Below are positions 43,768-51,577 of a DNA stretch of 64,000 nucleotides, in pieces. The notes under the pieces were generated by a model that saw only the letters and a program-made list of their open reading frames with translations, did not search any database and was not told where the DNA came from. This stretch comes from JBFWVJ01 sp050246795 (GTDB taxonomy: Bacteria; Patescibacteriota; Gracilibacteria; JAUYGZ01), in NCBI GenBank assembly GCA_050246795.1, contig JBFWVJ010000002.1, positions 1 through 64,000 of the forward strand, given 5' to 3'. The first letter of the stretch is position 1. Each line of letters begins with the position of its first letter. Both the position numbers and the translations under genes were made by a program.

Positions 43768-44163
43768 ATGAGTAAATTGCTCCGATCATTCCTGCTGATG
43801 AGCGCGATGCTCGTGGTGTCTATGACCATGTTTCACCTCATCGGTCATGAAGCATTTGCTCAGTTCGGTGTGAACCGAAACATCGTTCCAGGAGAAATTG
43901 TCACCGCTACGGGTGGTGAAGACAGCATCATTGATTTGGTTCGAACCATTTTGAATTACTTCCTCGGTTTCTTGGGGATTATTACCCTTGCCATCATCAT
44001 CTACGGAGGATTTATGTATGTGACCGCCGGAGTGAATGAAGCTGGAGCTGATACAGGGAAGAAAGTCCTGACCTATGCTGCCATTGGTATTATCGTCATC
44101 TTGCTTTCTTTCGTGATTGTGAACACCTTGCTTCAGGCTGCTGTACCGGGAGCAACCCAGTAG
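43768..44163 (+). CDS. VirB2/TrbC-like (Mbov_0395-type) pilin-like membrane protein
   Basis: This 131-residue protein has a signal sequence ending near HEAFAQ and then two hydrophobic helices (residues about 58-80 and 95-125) joined by a short loop (VNEAGADTGKK). This is the layout of the small VirB2/TrbC-like proteins often annotated in CPR genomes as pilin-like conjugal transfer proteins. No other type IV secretion gene is in the window, so a conjugation role cannot be claimed. A channel or envelope role is equally possible. It has its own promoter and is followed by a clear terminator, so it is a single-gene unit. Confidence 0.7.
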   Translation: MSKLLRSFLLMSAMLVVSMTMFHLIGHEAFAQFGVNRNIVPGEIVTATGGEDSIIDLVRTILNYFLGFLGIITLAIIIYGGFMYVTAGVNEAGADTGKKVLTYAAIGIIVILLSFVIVNTLLQAAVPGATQ

Positions 44164-44186
44164 AAGAAGTTGCTTGTGCACTTACA

Positions 44187-44211
44187 AGACCCGCCGATGG
44201 CGGGTCTTTTT
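44187..44211 (+). terminator. Rho-independent terminator
   Basis: The hairpin AGACCCGCC-GAT-GGCGGGTCT followed by a T-run closes the pilin-like gene. Confidence 0.9.
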
Positions 44212-44261
44212 GTACCTCCTCCAAAAGGCAAAGTGCTATACTAGAGAAAACTTTTTCACCT

Positions 44262-44864
44262 ATGAAGAACCTGGAAAAGCTTATCGGCACGCCGCTTGAT
44301 GGAGCTGATCGACTCGGCTGGTTTGGCTTTTCCGCTGATCCACCGACCCTGGCGCACCGGACGATCGTGGACGCGGTCTTGGGAAGTGGACTGGTCCAAA
44401 AAGTCATCGTGTTTCCTGCCGGGAAATTACCCTACAAGGACTTTGGTGCCAGTGATTGGCAACGAAAAGATATGGTGGAGCTTTGGAAAGCCTCCTCGGA
44501 ATATGGAGATGAGGTGGTCCTGAGCACCTTTGATCTTTTGAGGCCAAAAGCCATTGTCTGGCATGAACTGTGGCGACGACTGCAGGAGATATCTTCGAGC
44601 GTACGGCATTTCTTCATCGTCGGCTCAGACCAGTATCGAGAAATCCCGAAGACTTGGTCACGAGGCAAGGAATTGTTTGAAAGCGCTTCGTTCATCATCG
44701 TTCCCCGAGAAGGATGGGATGTGGTGCCACAGCGTGAAGGTCACCTCCTCCTCCCGATTGAACCGATCCCTGGCTCGAGCACCAGTGTGAGGTCGGGTGA
44801 CCTGTCCCTGGTTGATGAGCGGGTGAAAGATTATATACTGGAGCATGGACTTTATCAGTCGTAA
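44262..44864 (+). CDS. nadD: Nicotinate-nucleotide adenylyltransferase-like protein
   Basis: NadD joins nicotinate mononucleotide and ATP to form deamido-NAD, which NadE then amidates. The 200-residue protein has the nucleotidyltransferase plan: a start loop GWFGFSADPPTLAHRTIV, in place of GGTFDPIHxGHL, then FFIVGSDQYREI and the end motif SSTSVRSG for ISSTxxR. The HxGH signature is altered to TLAH, with only the last His kept. The gene overlaps the nadE start (TAATG), which strongly supports an NAD role. Loss of the first His could affect activity or reflect a variant subfamily. Confidence 0.75.
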   Translation: MKNLEKLIGTPLDGADRLGWFGFSADPPTLAHRTIVDAVLGSGLVQKVIVFPAGKLPYKDFGASDWQRKDMVELWKASSEYGDEVVLSTFDLLRPKAIVWHELWRRLQEISSSVRHFFIVGSDQYREIPKTWSRGKELFESASFIIVPREGWDVVPQREGHLLLPIEPIPGSSTSVRSGDLSLVDERVKDYILEHGLYQS

Positions 44865-45745
44865 TGGCCCTATCACCCCAGCAAATCGAATCCGTCATCC
44901 ATGCCGCTTCTCAGAAGCTGGCGGAGTACTGTATGGAATCTGACCTCCATTGCACGGTCACGGGTGTTTCGGGAGGCCTGGACAGCGCCGTTACACTGGC
45001 TTTGTCACAAAAGGCGAGCGAGTGGGCCTATCAAAAAGGCTACCGTCTGCAGACGCTTGGATTGATATTGCCCTGTCATTCGGATCCTGAGGACGCCGTG
45101 TTGGCCAAAAAGGTCATTCAGGCCGTGGGAGCTCAGCATCTGGAAATAGACCTGACGGGTATTTTTGACGCGATCGAATCAGGCGTGCTCCGCCCTGTAG
45201 CAGATGAATTGGTGGACTACCACCAAGAAGCACATACTTCTCGCTACCGGACCGCTCAAGGGAATGTAAAGGCCCGGCTCCGAATGGCGCTGGGCACCTA
45301 CTATGTCGCGAATTTGGTCAATGGACTGGTGCTCTCGACGGACAATTATTCTGAGTACTGGATGGGGTTTTGGACGCTGCACGGGGATGTCGGAGACTAT
45401 GGGATGATTCAGGAATTGTGGAAGGGCGATGAATTACCTCTGATCGCTGAAGCGTTGGGGATCCCCGCAGAGGTGATTCAGGCAGCTCCCAAGGATGGCT
45501 TAGGGGTCTTACCGGGAGGTGATGAAGCCCAATTGGGGGCCGGATATCCGGTCGTGGACCGTGTGCTCCTGGCCTTGATGAAGCAGGGGATCGATCTCAA
45601 CGGGAAGCTGGATCAACTCGATCAACTTCCAGAGGTAGTAGACGTTGATACCGGATTGGTTCGTAAAATAGCGGAACGGGCCTTGAAGAATGCTTTTAAG
45701 AGAAGGAACCCTTTCAACCTCTCCCGGAGGGAATTGGGATTATAA
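44864..45745 (+). CDS. nadE: NAD(+) synthase, ammonia-dependent type
   Basis: NadE amidates deamido-NAD to NAD with ATP. The 293 residues hold the PP-loop SGGLDSA (about 37-43), GLILPCHSDPEDA, the TDNYSEYWMGFWTLHGDVGDYG region and PKDGLGVLPGGDEAQLG. There is no N-terminal glutaminase domain, so free ammonia should be the nitrogen donor. It is translationally coupled to the nadD-like gene before it and ends in a strong hairpin terminator. Confidence 0.95.
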   Translation: MALSPQQIESVIHAASQKLAEYCMESDLHCTVTGVSGGLDSAVTLALSQKASEWAYQKGYRLQTLGLILPCHSDPEDAVLAKKVIQAVGAQHLEIDLTGIFDAIESGVLRPVADELVDYHQEAHTSRYRTAQGNVKARLRMALGTYYVANLVNGLVLSTDNYSEYWMGFWTLHGDVGDYGMIQELWKGDELPLIAEALGIPAEVIQAAPKDGLGVLPGGDEAQLGAGYPVVDRVLLALMKQGIDLNGKLDQLDQLPEVVDVDTGLVRKIAERALKNAFKRRNPFNLSRRELGL

Positions 45746-45768
45746 AAACCCCGCGTTCGCGGGGTTTT
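45745..45768. terminator. Bidirectional Rho-independent terminator
   Basis: The perfect stem AAAACCCCGCG-TT-CGCGGGGTTTT lies between the convergent nadE and 45795-46532 genes, with T-runs for both directions. Confidence 0.9.
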
Positions 45769-45794
45769 ATTTGTGATCTGAGAAGGAAGAACCC

Positions 45795-46532
45795 TTATCG
45801 AGTAATTTCTGAGTATCGGATCGCACCACTTTCGGTGAGGAATCCTTTTACTCGTACCGTTCCTTTGAATGCCATCTGGAAGGCTTTTTTCCAGTCTGCT
45901 TCGTTGAGGAGGCGTCGGGTGATGCGTTTTTTGTTTTCCATCATGACGAGGTACGCCTTGCCTTCCGCGACTTCGATTTCGCCGGTGAAGACAGACTCTT
46001 GGTGCATCATTTTCACTTCAGGAGCAGGAGTTTTGGCCACTTCCGGTGTCTTTTTTGGAGTGCTAGGATTGACGACGAGAGGAACCACTTGGTTGGCGGA
46101 GATACCGACTTCTTTTCCGTTGTAGAAAGCCTTTTCTCCGATCAATTGTACTTTTTCATACACGACAGAGTGCATCACTTCCTTGGCGGTCTTGGTACCG
46201 TATACTCGCAGTACTCGTGAAGGTTTTTCGTCGGTGGTAATGAAATATCGTCCTCCTTCAGCTCGGCTCACTCTTCCAGTCAATGAGTAGTCGCTGGTTT
46301 TTTGTGGTTCTCTGACGGCAGGAGTCGCAGGGATATTGACCTGGACATCTTCCTGAGGCATGACCGCTGGTTGTGAAGATGGTTGTTGGGTCTGGCTTTC
46401 CTGACTTTTCAAGATTTCCAAAAACTCTTGATAAAGCCGCTCAGCTTCTGTTGATTGCGCATGTGCAGAAAGGGGAGCCAAGAGAAAGAGCGCCAAAGCG
46501 ATTCCCAGGAGCCATGAAGATGGTTTTTTCAT
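45795..46532 (-). CDS. Secreted protein of unknown function
   Basis: I chose the ATG at 46532 (MKKPSSWLLGIALALFLLAPLSAHAQ, 245 residues), which gives a perfect signal peptide. A Gln/Pro-rich linker (about 50-85) is followed by two similar domains of about 75 residues: SLTGRVSRAEGGRYFITTDEK and VFTGEIEVAEGKAYLVMMENK start each one, and each ends in a conserved basic turn. The repeated small beta domain resembles OB or SH3-like folds, without a firm match. It probably acts in the envelope. The gene is divergent from the VanW gene, whose promoter lies between them. Confidence 0.6.
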   Translation of the reverse strand: MKKPSSWLLGIALALFLLAPLSAHAQSTEAERLYQEFLEILKSQESQTQQPSSQPAVMPQEDVQVNIPATPAVREPQKTSDYSLTGRVSRAEGGRYFITTDEKPSRVLRVYGTKTAKEVMHSVVYEKVQLIGEKAFYNGKEVGISANQVVPLVVNPSTPKKTPEVAKTPAPEVKMMHQESVFTGEIEVAEGKAYLVMMENKKRITRRLLNEADWKKAFQMAFKGTVRVKGFLTESGAIRYSEITR

Positions 46533-46603
46533 ACGAAGAGTAATAAATGAACGAAAAGATAGTATCAGTTTTTGGGGAAAAGAGAAAACAAACCATTTGT
46601 TAT

Positions 46604-46632
46604 TTGACAAATCAAAATAATAGTTATATAAT
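46604..46632 (+). promoter_or_regulatory. Consensus sigma70-type promoter of the VanW gene
   Basis: TTGACA (46604-46609) and TATAAT (46627-46632) have a perfect 17-bp spacing. The ATG follows 36 bp downstream. This is the best promoter match in the window. Confidence 0.75.
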
Positions 46633-46667
46633 AATATGATTTACCAAATCTGTCACTCTCCCCAAAA

Positions 46668-48308
46668 ATGGCTGAAGAAATCCTCTTGCTGCCGGCGCCT
46701 CGCTCTCATGAACCAAAGAAGCCTTCAAGGAAGGTTCATTTTGGCATTCTTTCAGGATTGGTGATCTTGAGTGTCTTGGGGATTCAGCTGGTGAAGCCTG
46801 ACCAGGAGATCCTAGCTACCATTCCTCTCGAACAGCCCTCGATGGTCAATTCGGAGACAATTCTGCAGGATCCGCAACTCGAACAAAAAAACCAGACCCT
46901 GGTCAACATCGTCATTGATCAAAAAGAGTATGGAAAGATGCGGGTGAGTGATCTGGGGATTCAATTTGCCGTTCATAATGCCCCTCATGAACCATTGCTC
47001 TTTGGCCGGTCACAGGCTTCAGCTGGTCAGGTCATGAATGTTACCCTGGATTACAAAGTCTGGAATGCATTTCTCCAGCAACTGCGATCCGTGTTTGAAC
47101 GACCGGAAATCCAGCCTTCGTACCAGTGGGTACCAGGCAATGGTTGGACCCGACATGATGGTCAAACGGCCATTCGTTTGGAAACGGACAGCGTGGAAAG
47201 AAAACTCGAGCGGGTGATCGCCCTGGTCCAAGATGGAAAAAAAGCCTCCATTCACTTCAGCACACAAGAAGTCCGAAGCTTTCCCCTCGAACAGGTGAAG
47301 GCCTTTGAAGAAGTATCCCGTGCCCTGGAGCAGCTCATTCGTGAACCATTACAACTTCAGATGGGTGAGGAAACGACCGTATTGGACTTGAACCTGGAGG
47401 AAGATTTGATCCTGGTTTCCGAAGAGAGCGCGAGCATCAACGAAGAAGCTTTGAAAACCTGGATCGATGGATTTGTTGCTCAGCATAGTCGGCCCGCGAG
47501 CCGGGTCAGCATCGTCGGAAAAGAAGAAATTCGTGCCGGGGTCTTCAAAGCCCTGATCGATGGGGAATTTAAGGAAGGGGTTCGTATCCATGCTGATGAA
47601 CTCCTTGAACAGATCATCACGGCGTATGCGGGAGGAGAGCGCGTGATCAAAGTGAAAACCTACGAAATCCCCGTGAAGGTGTACTCTGAGTTGGAACAAA
47701 CCGAATACGAACTTTTGAGCGTCGGATATTCGGAATACTCGACTGGGAATGCACCAAACCGAGTCCATAATGTCACGACAGGGCTGAACCGCATGAATGG
47801 CATACTTTTCGAACCAGGACAGACCATTTCATTCAATAAATCTGTGGGGAGTATCAATGGTGAATTTCGCATCGGATATGGAATCTACGGAAGCGTGGCT
47901 CTACCTGTCCTAGGGGGTGGAATATGTCAGGTTTCAACGACATTCTATCGTGCTCTTTTAAATCTCGGAGTTCCCATCACTCAGCGACAAAATCACAGCT
48001 GGGATCTGAGCTATTACCAGAGTGGAGGCTACGGACTCGACGCGACGATTTACCCAGAAAAAGGTTTGGATGTGAAAGCCATCAACGATCTCAACAGTCA
48101 TCTTTTCACCTACTCATATACTCGTCCCGATACCCAAGAAGCCTTTGTGCTGATCTATGGAAAAGGAGACGGACGAAAGGTGACCTTAACTCCTGAAAAA
48201 GAATACGTCCCCTTCAAAGGAGCGAAGACATTGAAGTGGAAGCAAACGGTGGAGATGATGGATGGAGAAGTCAGGGAGTATGAGATCGTGAGTCGGTATA
48301 GGTCTTAG
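46668..48308 (+). CDS. VanW-family envelope protein
   Basis: This 546-residue protein has one N-terminal membrane helix (about 25-42). Two similar outer domains follow (about 85-190 and 215-340, YoaR-like putative peptidoglycan-binding parts). The C-terminal VanW domain contains PNRVHNVTTGLNRMNG, GQTISFNKSVG, LGGGICQVSTTFYRALLNLG and SWDLSYYQSGGYGLDATIYP. VanW was named from vancomycin-resistance clusters, but the biochemical role is unknown. A cell-wall function is likely. It has a near-perfect promoter of its own and ends at a 9-bp repeat tract. Confidence 0.88.
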   Translation: MAEEILLLPAPRSHEPKKPSRKVHFGILSGLVILSVLGIQLVKPDQEILATIPLEQPSMVNSETILQDPQLEQKNQTLVNIVIDQKEYGKMRVSDLGIQFAVHNAPHEPLLFGRSQASAGQVMNVTLDYKVWNAFLQQLRSVFERPEIQPSYQWVPGNGWTRHDGQTAIRLETDSVERKLERVIALVQDGKKASIHFSTQEVRSFPLEQVKAFEEVSRALEQLIREPLQLQMGEETTVLDLNLEEDLILVSEESASINEEALKTWIDGFVAQHSRPASRVSIVGKEEIRAGVFKALIDGEFKEGVRIHADELLEQIITAYAGGERVIKVKTYEIPVKVYSELEQTEYELLSVGYSEYSTGNAPNRVHNVTTGLNRMNGILFEPGQTISFNKSVGSINGEFRIGYGIYGSVALPVLGGGICQVSTTFYRALLNLGVPITQRQNHSWDLSYYQSGGYGLDATIYPEKGLDVKAINDLNSHLFTYSYTRPDTQEAFVLIYGKGDGRKVTLTPEKEYVPFKGAKTLKWKQTVEMMDGEVREYEIVSRYRS

Positions 48309-48373
48309 GGGAAAGACTCGTAGGACTCGTAGGACTCATAGGACTTGTAGGACTTGTAGGACTTGTAGGATAA
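48309..48373. repeat. 9-bp minisatellite tract between the VanW and miaA genes
   Basis: Six or more units of AGGACTCGT or AGGACTTGT type (9-bp period) follow the VanW stop codon. They are related in period and base pattern to the tracts at 12389, 19116, 33067 and 50090. Confidence 0.8.
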
Positions 48374-48393
48374 TGCAGTCCTCTTTCAAATGA

Positions 48394-49332
48394 ATGATGG
48401 GTCTTTCACATTCCCAGATCGAAGATCAGATTGCCAGTTGGCAAGCTTCGTCTCAGAAGCCTTTATTGGTGGTGGTCGGACCGACGGCCAGCGGAAAAAC
48501 CAAGCTCGCGGTTGAGTTGGCCAAGGAATTTGATGGAGAAGTCATCAATGCGGACTCACGTCAAATCTATCAGGGGATTGAGATTGGGAATGCTTTGACG
48601 AAGCCGGAGGAGATGCAGGGCATTCCCCATCACCTGTTCAGTAGCTTCCCTCTAGACCGTCACTTTTCGGTGGCCGAATACAAGAGGCTGGCGGAGCAGA
48701 AGATTGAAGACATTCAGAGAAGGGGGAAGCTTCCGATCCTCTGTGGTGGGACCTTGATGTGGGTGGATTCGGTGGTGGACAATTATGTGATCCCTGAGAC
48801 TCAGGCCAACCATACGCTTCGTGCTGAACTGGACCTCTTGTCAGCTGACGAACTCTTGTCTCAGCTCAATGAAGTGGATCCAGAGTCGGCTGAACAGCTC
48901 AGCAAGGAACGGAACAAGCGGTATATCATTCGCGCTCTGGAGATCTTTCATCAAACTGGGAAAATCAAATCCGCTTTGGCCAAGAAGGGAAAGCGAAAGT
49001 ATGACGTCTTCAAAGTCGCTCCGCGATGGGACAGAGAAAAACTGTATGAACGGATCAATGAGAGAACTCGGGAACAATTGGAGCAGGGAATGATTGAAGA
49101 AGTGCAGGCTTTGGTGGATCAGTTCGCCGGTGGAAGCATTGAAGCATTCAAGAAGCATCCATGGCCCGGGCTGACCTCAATCGGCTGCAAGGAAGTCATT
49201 CCGTATTTGAAGGGTGACCTGTCAAAAGACCAGCTGCTCAGCCAGCTTCAGCAGAACAACAGGAACTACGCCAAGCGGCAATTAACTTGGCTAAGAAAAG
49301 ACAAAGAAGTCAACTGGATTGAGATGGAATAA
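48394..49332 (+). CDS. miaA: tRNA dimethylallyltransferase
   Basis: MiaA attaches a dimethylallyl group to A37 of tRNAs that read codons starting with U. The donor comes from the isoprenoid path whose genes lie at 35-39 kb. The 312 residues show the P-loop GPTASGKT at 29-36, VINADSRQIYQGIEIG, the substrate loop of the dimethylallyl site around PHHLFSSFPLDRHFSVAEY, and the late TRQ-like region KRQLTWLRKD. Length is normal. Either of two adjacent ATG codons (48394 or 48397) could be the start. Confidence 0.94.
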   Translation: MMGLSHSQIEDQIASWQASSQKPLLVVVGPTASGKTKLAVELAKEFDGEVINADSRQIYQGIEIGNALTKPEEMQGIPHHLFSSFPLDRHFSVAEYKRLAEQKIEDIQRRGKLPILCGGTLMWVDSVVDNYVIPETQANHTLRAELDLLSADELLSQLNEVDPESAEQLSKERNKRYIIRALEIFHQTGKIKSALAKKGKRKYDVFKVAPRWDREKLYERINERTREQLEQGMIEEVQALVDQFAGGSIEAFKKHPWPGLTSIGCKEVIPYLKGDLSKDQLLSQLQQNNRNYAKRQLTWLRKDKEVNWIEME

Positions 49333-49402
49333 GCTCAAAAAAGCATGAATTTTTCGTCATTTTCAGGTATAATGGTTTGAAGGTCAAAAATAAAAAACAC
49401 AT

Positions 49403-50095
49403 ATGGATTGGAAAGAACTTGAAGCCCTTGTGCACGATCATTCGGAAACCCTGGAACCGGAACAGGTCCAGGCTCTTTCCAGTGAACTTCTGAGCAATGT
49501 TTCCTCAGATACCAAGCCTTTGCAGGCTGCCAAGGTCGCGTATGTTTTGGTCTTGCTCCAGCTTCGGATGGAACATGCTGATCAAGAAAAAGCCCAGCAG
49601 TTTCTTCAGTATTTGACGACCATCCTCCAGCATGAGATCCGAGAGACTGAGCTGAGCACCAAGGAATCCGCTCAAACTCACTTGGTTTATGTCCGAAAAA
49701 TCGCTGAACACTATTTACATCACCTTTTGATGGAGGCGGAAAGGGTAAAGGCGAAGAAGTTTATGAAGCAGCTGCAAAAGCTTCGTCATGAAAACCATGA
49801 TGCCCTTTTGAAAATCCAAAACCCTCTGTTGAGCTTTTGGAGAAAAGAGCAAAAAATGATCTCCCGAGCCGTGAGCAAGCACTATGTGTTCGCAGGATTT
49901 CTCCTCAGCATCGCGCTTTACTTCTCCTGGACCAGCTTCTGGGAACTGAGTGATTTCGCCATGTCACAGTGGATCTATACTGAATACACGGCTGATAGCA
50001 TTTCCTTTCTCATGCGAGAAGGTCTTCTCCTCATCTTCGCTGCCAGCTTTGTCTGGGGGTTTGCGAGATACCAGGGGGAAGGGGAAGGGGCGTAA
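49403..50095 (+). CDS. Hypothetical protein with C-terminal membrane helices
   Basis: This 230-residue protein is helical and charged over residues 1-150 (probably coiled coil, ELEALVHDHSETLEPEQVQ). Two membrane segments follow at about 160-180 and 200-225. No family is recognised. The last residues (GEGEGA) are encoded by the beginning of a 9-bp repeat tract, so the C-terminus may have been changed by repeat expansion. A TATAAT hexamer at 49368 could be part of a promoter, although no good -35 box accompanies it. Confidence 0.5.
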   Translation: MDWKELEALVHDHSETLEPEQVQALSSELLSNVSSDTKPLQAAKVAYVLVLLQLRMEHADQEKAQQFLQYLTTILQHEIRETELSTKESAQTHLVYVRKIAEHYLHHLLMEAERVKAKKFMKQLQKLRHENHDALLKIQNPLLSFWRKEQKMISRAVSKHYVFAGFLLSIALYFSWTSFWELSDFAMSQWIYTEYTADSISFLMREGLLLIFAASFVWGFARYQGEGEGA

Positions 50096-50142
50096 GGGGC
50101 GTAAGGGGCGTAAGGGACGTAAGGACCGTAAGGGTGGATAGG
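50090..50142. repeat. 9-bp minisatellite tract
   Basis: Units of the AAGGGGCGT type (three identical, then AAGGGACGT, AAGGACCGT) overlap the end of the preceding gene and fill the space before the convergent SIMPL gene. Confidence 0.8.
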
Positions 50143-50151
50143 GGGTGAACC

Positions 50152-50928
50152 CTATTCGATTTCATATTTAATCCTCATCGTCACCTGGACCTCCTGAGAT
50201 CCTGGCTCGATCGGTGGAGCGATATCAGCGTCCATGCCCTTGCTGAAGCTGGCTTCCATCATCGCTCGTGGTTGGTAGGGGGTGGAAATGTAGCCTTCAT
50301 CGATTTCGAGGATCCTTCCTAGGCTAAAACCGGCTTGGTCTGCGATTTTTTCCGCGCGTTGACTCGCTTTTTCCAGGGCTTCTGCTCGGGCAGCATCCTG
50401 GACTGAGGTGGGATCATCCATCGTGAAGGAAAGCTGAGAGACGGTGTTCGCACCGGCTTTCACCACTCCAGAGAGGAGGTTGCTGACTTTGGAAAAGTCT
50501 CTTACCTTTACGGTCGCGGACTGGCTCACGGTGTATCCCACAATGCTCGGCGGCGGACATGGTCGTCGTTCGTCATATTCACAAATCGTCGTTTCGTAGC
50601 GCGGGTAAATCGAATAGTTCTGGGTGGTGATGTCTTTTGCATCAATGCTCTGACCTTTGACGAATTGGGTGGCTGCGGTCATCTTTTTTGCGTTTTCCTG
50701 CTGAAGCGTACCCACGTCTTCCCCTCCTTCGGTGACAACACTAAAGCTAAATTCCGCTACATCAGGGATTGAGACGGCTTTTCCGTCACCTGATACCCAA
50801 AAGCTGCGGAAGGAAGATGGTTCGATGGATTTTCCGTAATTGCTGACGAATTGAAGGGATGAATACCCTACGACAACGAGCCCGGCGATCAGGGCGATCC
50901 CGAGAAGATTTTTAATGAGGTCGGACAT
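50152..50928 (-). CDS. SIMPL (DUF541) domain protein
   Basis: This 258-residue protein has one N-terminal membrane segment (about residues 8-28) and a large SIMPL domain. Marks are FWVSGDGKAVSIPDVAEFSFSVVTEG, the middle GYTVSQSATVKVRDFSKVSNLLSGVV and the late ARAEALEKASQRAEKIADQAG. SIMPL proteins are oligomeric periplasmic or surface proteins with poorly known roles; BP26 of Brucella is one member. Two cysteines around CEYDERRPC may bridge. No operon partner is visible. A 9-bp repeat tract ends the convergent neighbour. Confidence 0.85.
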   Translation of the reverse strand: MSDLIKNLLGIALIAGLVVVGYSSLQFVSNYGKSIEPSSFRSFWVSGDGKAVSIPDVAEFSFSVVTEGGEDVGTLQQENAKKMTAATQFVKGQSIDAKDITTQNYSIYPRYETTICEYDERRPCPPPSIVGYTVSQSATVKVRDFSKVSNLLSGVVKAGANTVSQLSFTMDDPTSVQDAARAEALEKASQRAEKIADQAGFSLGRILEIDEGYISTPYQPRAMMEASFSKGMDADIAPPIEPGSQEVQVTMRIKYEIE

Positions 50929-51080
50929 AGAAAGATATGAAGAGTTAGTCTCATTATAAGAGCTTCCAGGAGCAGGAGAAAGTCGAATCGGTTTACAATC
51001 CCTTGTTTCTGATCTTTAAAATTTGGAATTCTAGGAGTTTTGTCGGTCTTTGGATATACTTTTGTCGTCTTTTCACTCCT

Positions 51081-51503
51081 ATGCACACCGAACAGCACAT
51101 CGTCGAGCATTTACGAGAGAAGGGCCATCGGATGACAACGAACCGGAGGTGGATTCTTCGTATTTTTTTGCAAAATCATAAGCACCTGACAGCCCAGGAT
51201 GTGCATGCGCTTTTAAGTAAGGACGCCATCGAATCCAATCTCAGCACGGTCTACCGCGAACTTCAGTTCCTGACGGATGAAGGGATTTTGAGTTCGGTGC
51301 AGTTCGCCGATGGAGTGCAACGCTACGAGCTGAATGAAGAACGGCATCACCATCACCTTATTTGCACCAACTGCAACGGTATCCAAGAGGTGGATATGGA
51401 GAATGATTTGAACGCGATTGAACGAAAAATTGACGAACAGCAACAGTTCCAGGTGGCACACCATGTCCTGGATTTCTATGGGCTTTGCGCGAAGTGTCGG
51501 TAA
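51081..51503 (+). CDS. Fur-family metal-dependent repressor
   Basis: I chose the ATG at 51081 (MHTEQHIVEHLREKGHRMTTNRR, 140 residues). The N-terminal winged helix contains LTAQDVHALLSK and NLSTVYRELQFLTDEGIL, the typical Fur recognition helix. The C-terminal part has the HHHH cluster and two CxxC pairs (C95/C98 and C136/C139) for a structural zinc. The sequence cannot decide between Fur, Zur and PerR. A permease pair of the YcgQ/YcgR type, which in other bacteria is often linked to zinc control, is encoded 6 kb away. The stop codon is the first part of a palindrome. Confidence 0.9.
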   Translation: MHTEQHIVEHLREKGHRMTTNRRWILRIFLQNHKHLTAQDVHALLSKDAIESNLSTVYRELQFLTDEGILSSVQFADGVQRYELNEERHHHHLICTNCNGIQEVDMENDLNAIERKIDEQQQFQVAHHVLDFYGLCAKCR

Positions 51504-51577
51504 CTCACCCTGCTCCTTCGTCGCTGTCCCTCTCTTTGGAAGAGAGGGACGACGAGCTACGCGAGTAGGGTGAGTTA
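51501..51577. terminator. Palindrome that supplies both convergent stop codons
   Basis: The element has outer arms TAACTCACCCT and AGGGTGAGTTA and an inner hairpin CCCTCTCTT-AAGAGAGGG type. The TAA at 51501-51503 ends the Fur-family gene, and the TAA of the other strand (51577-51575) ends the giant repeat protein. A shorter copy stands at 20325-20381. It probably acts as a bidirectional terminator. Confidence 0.75.
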
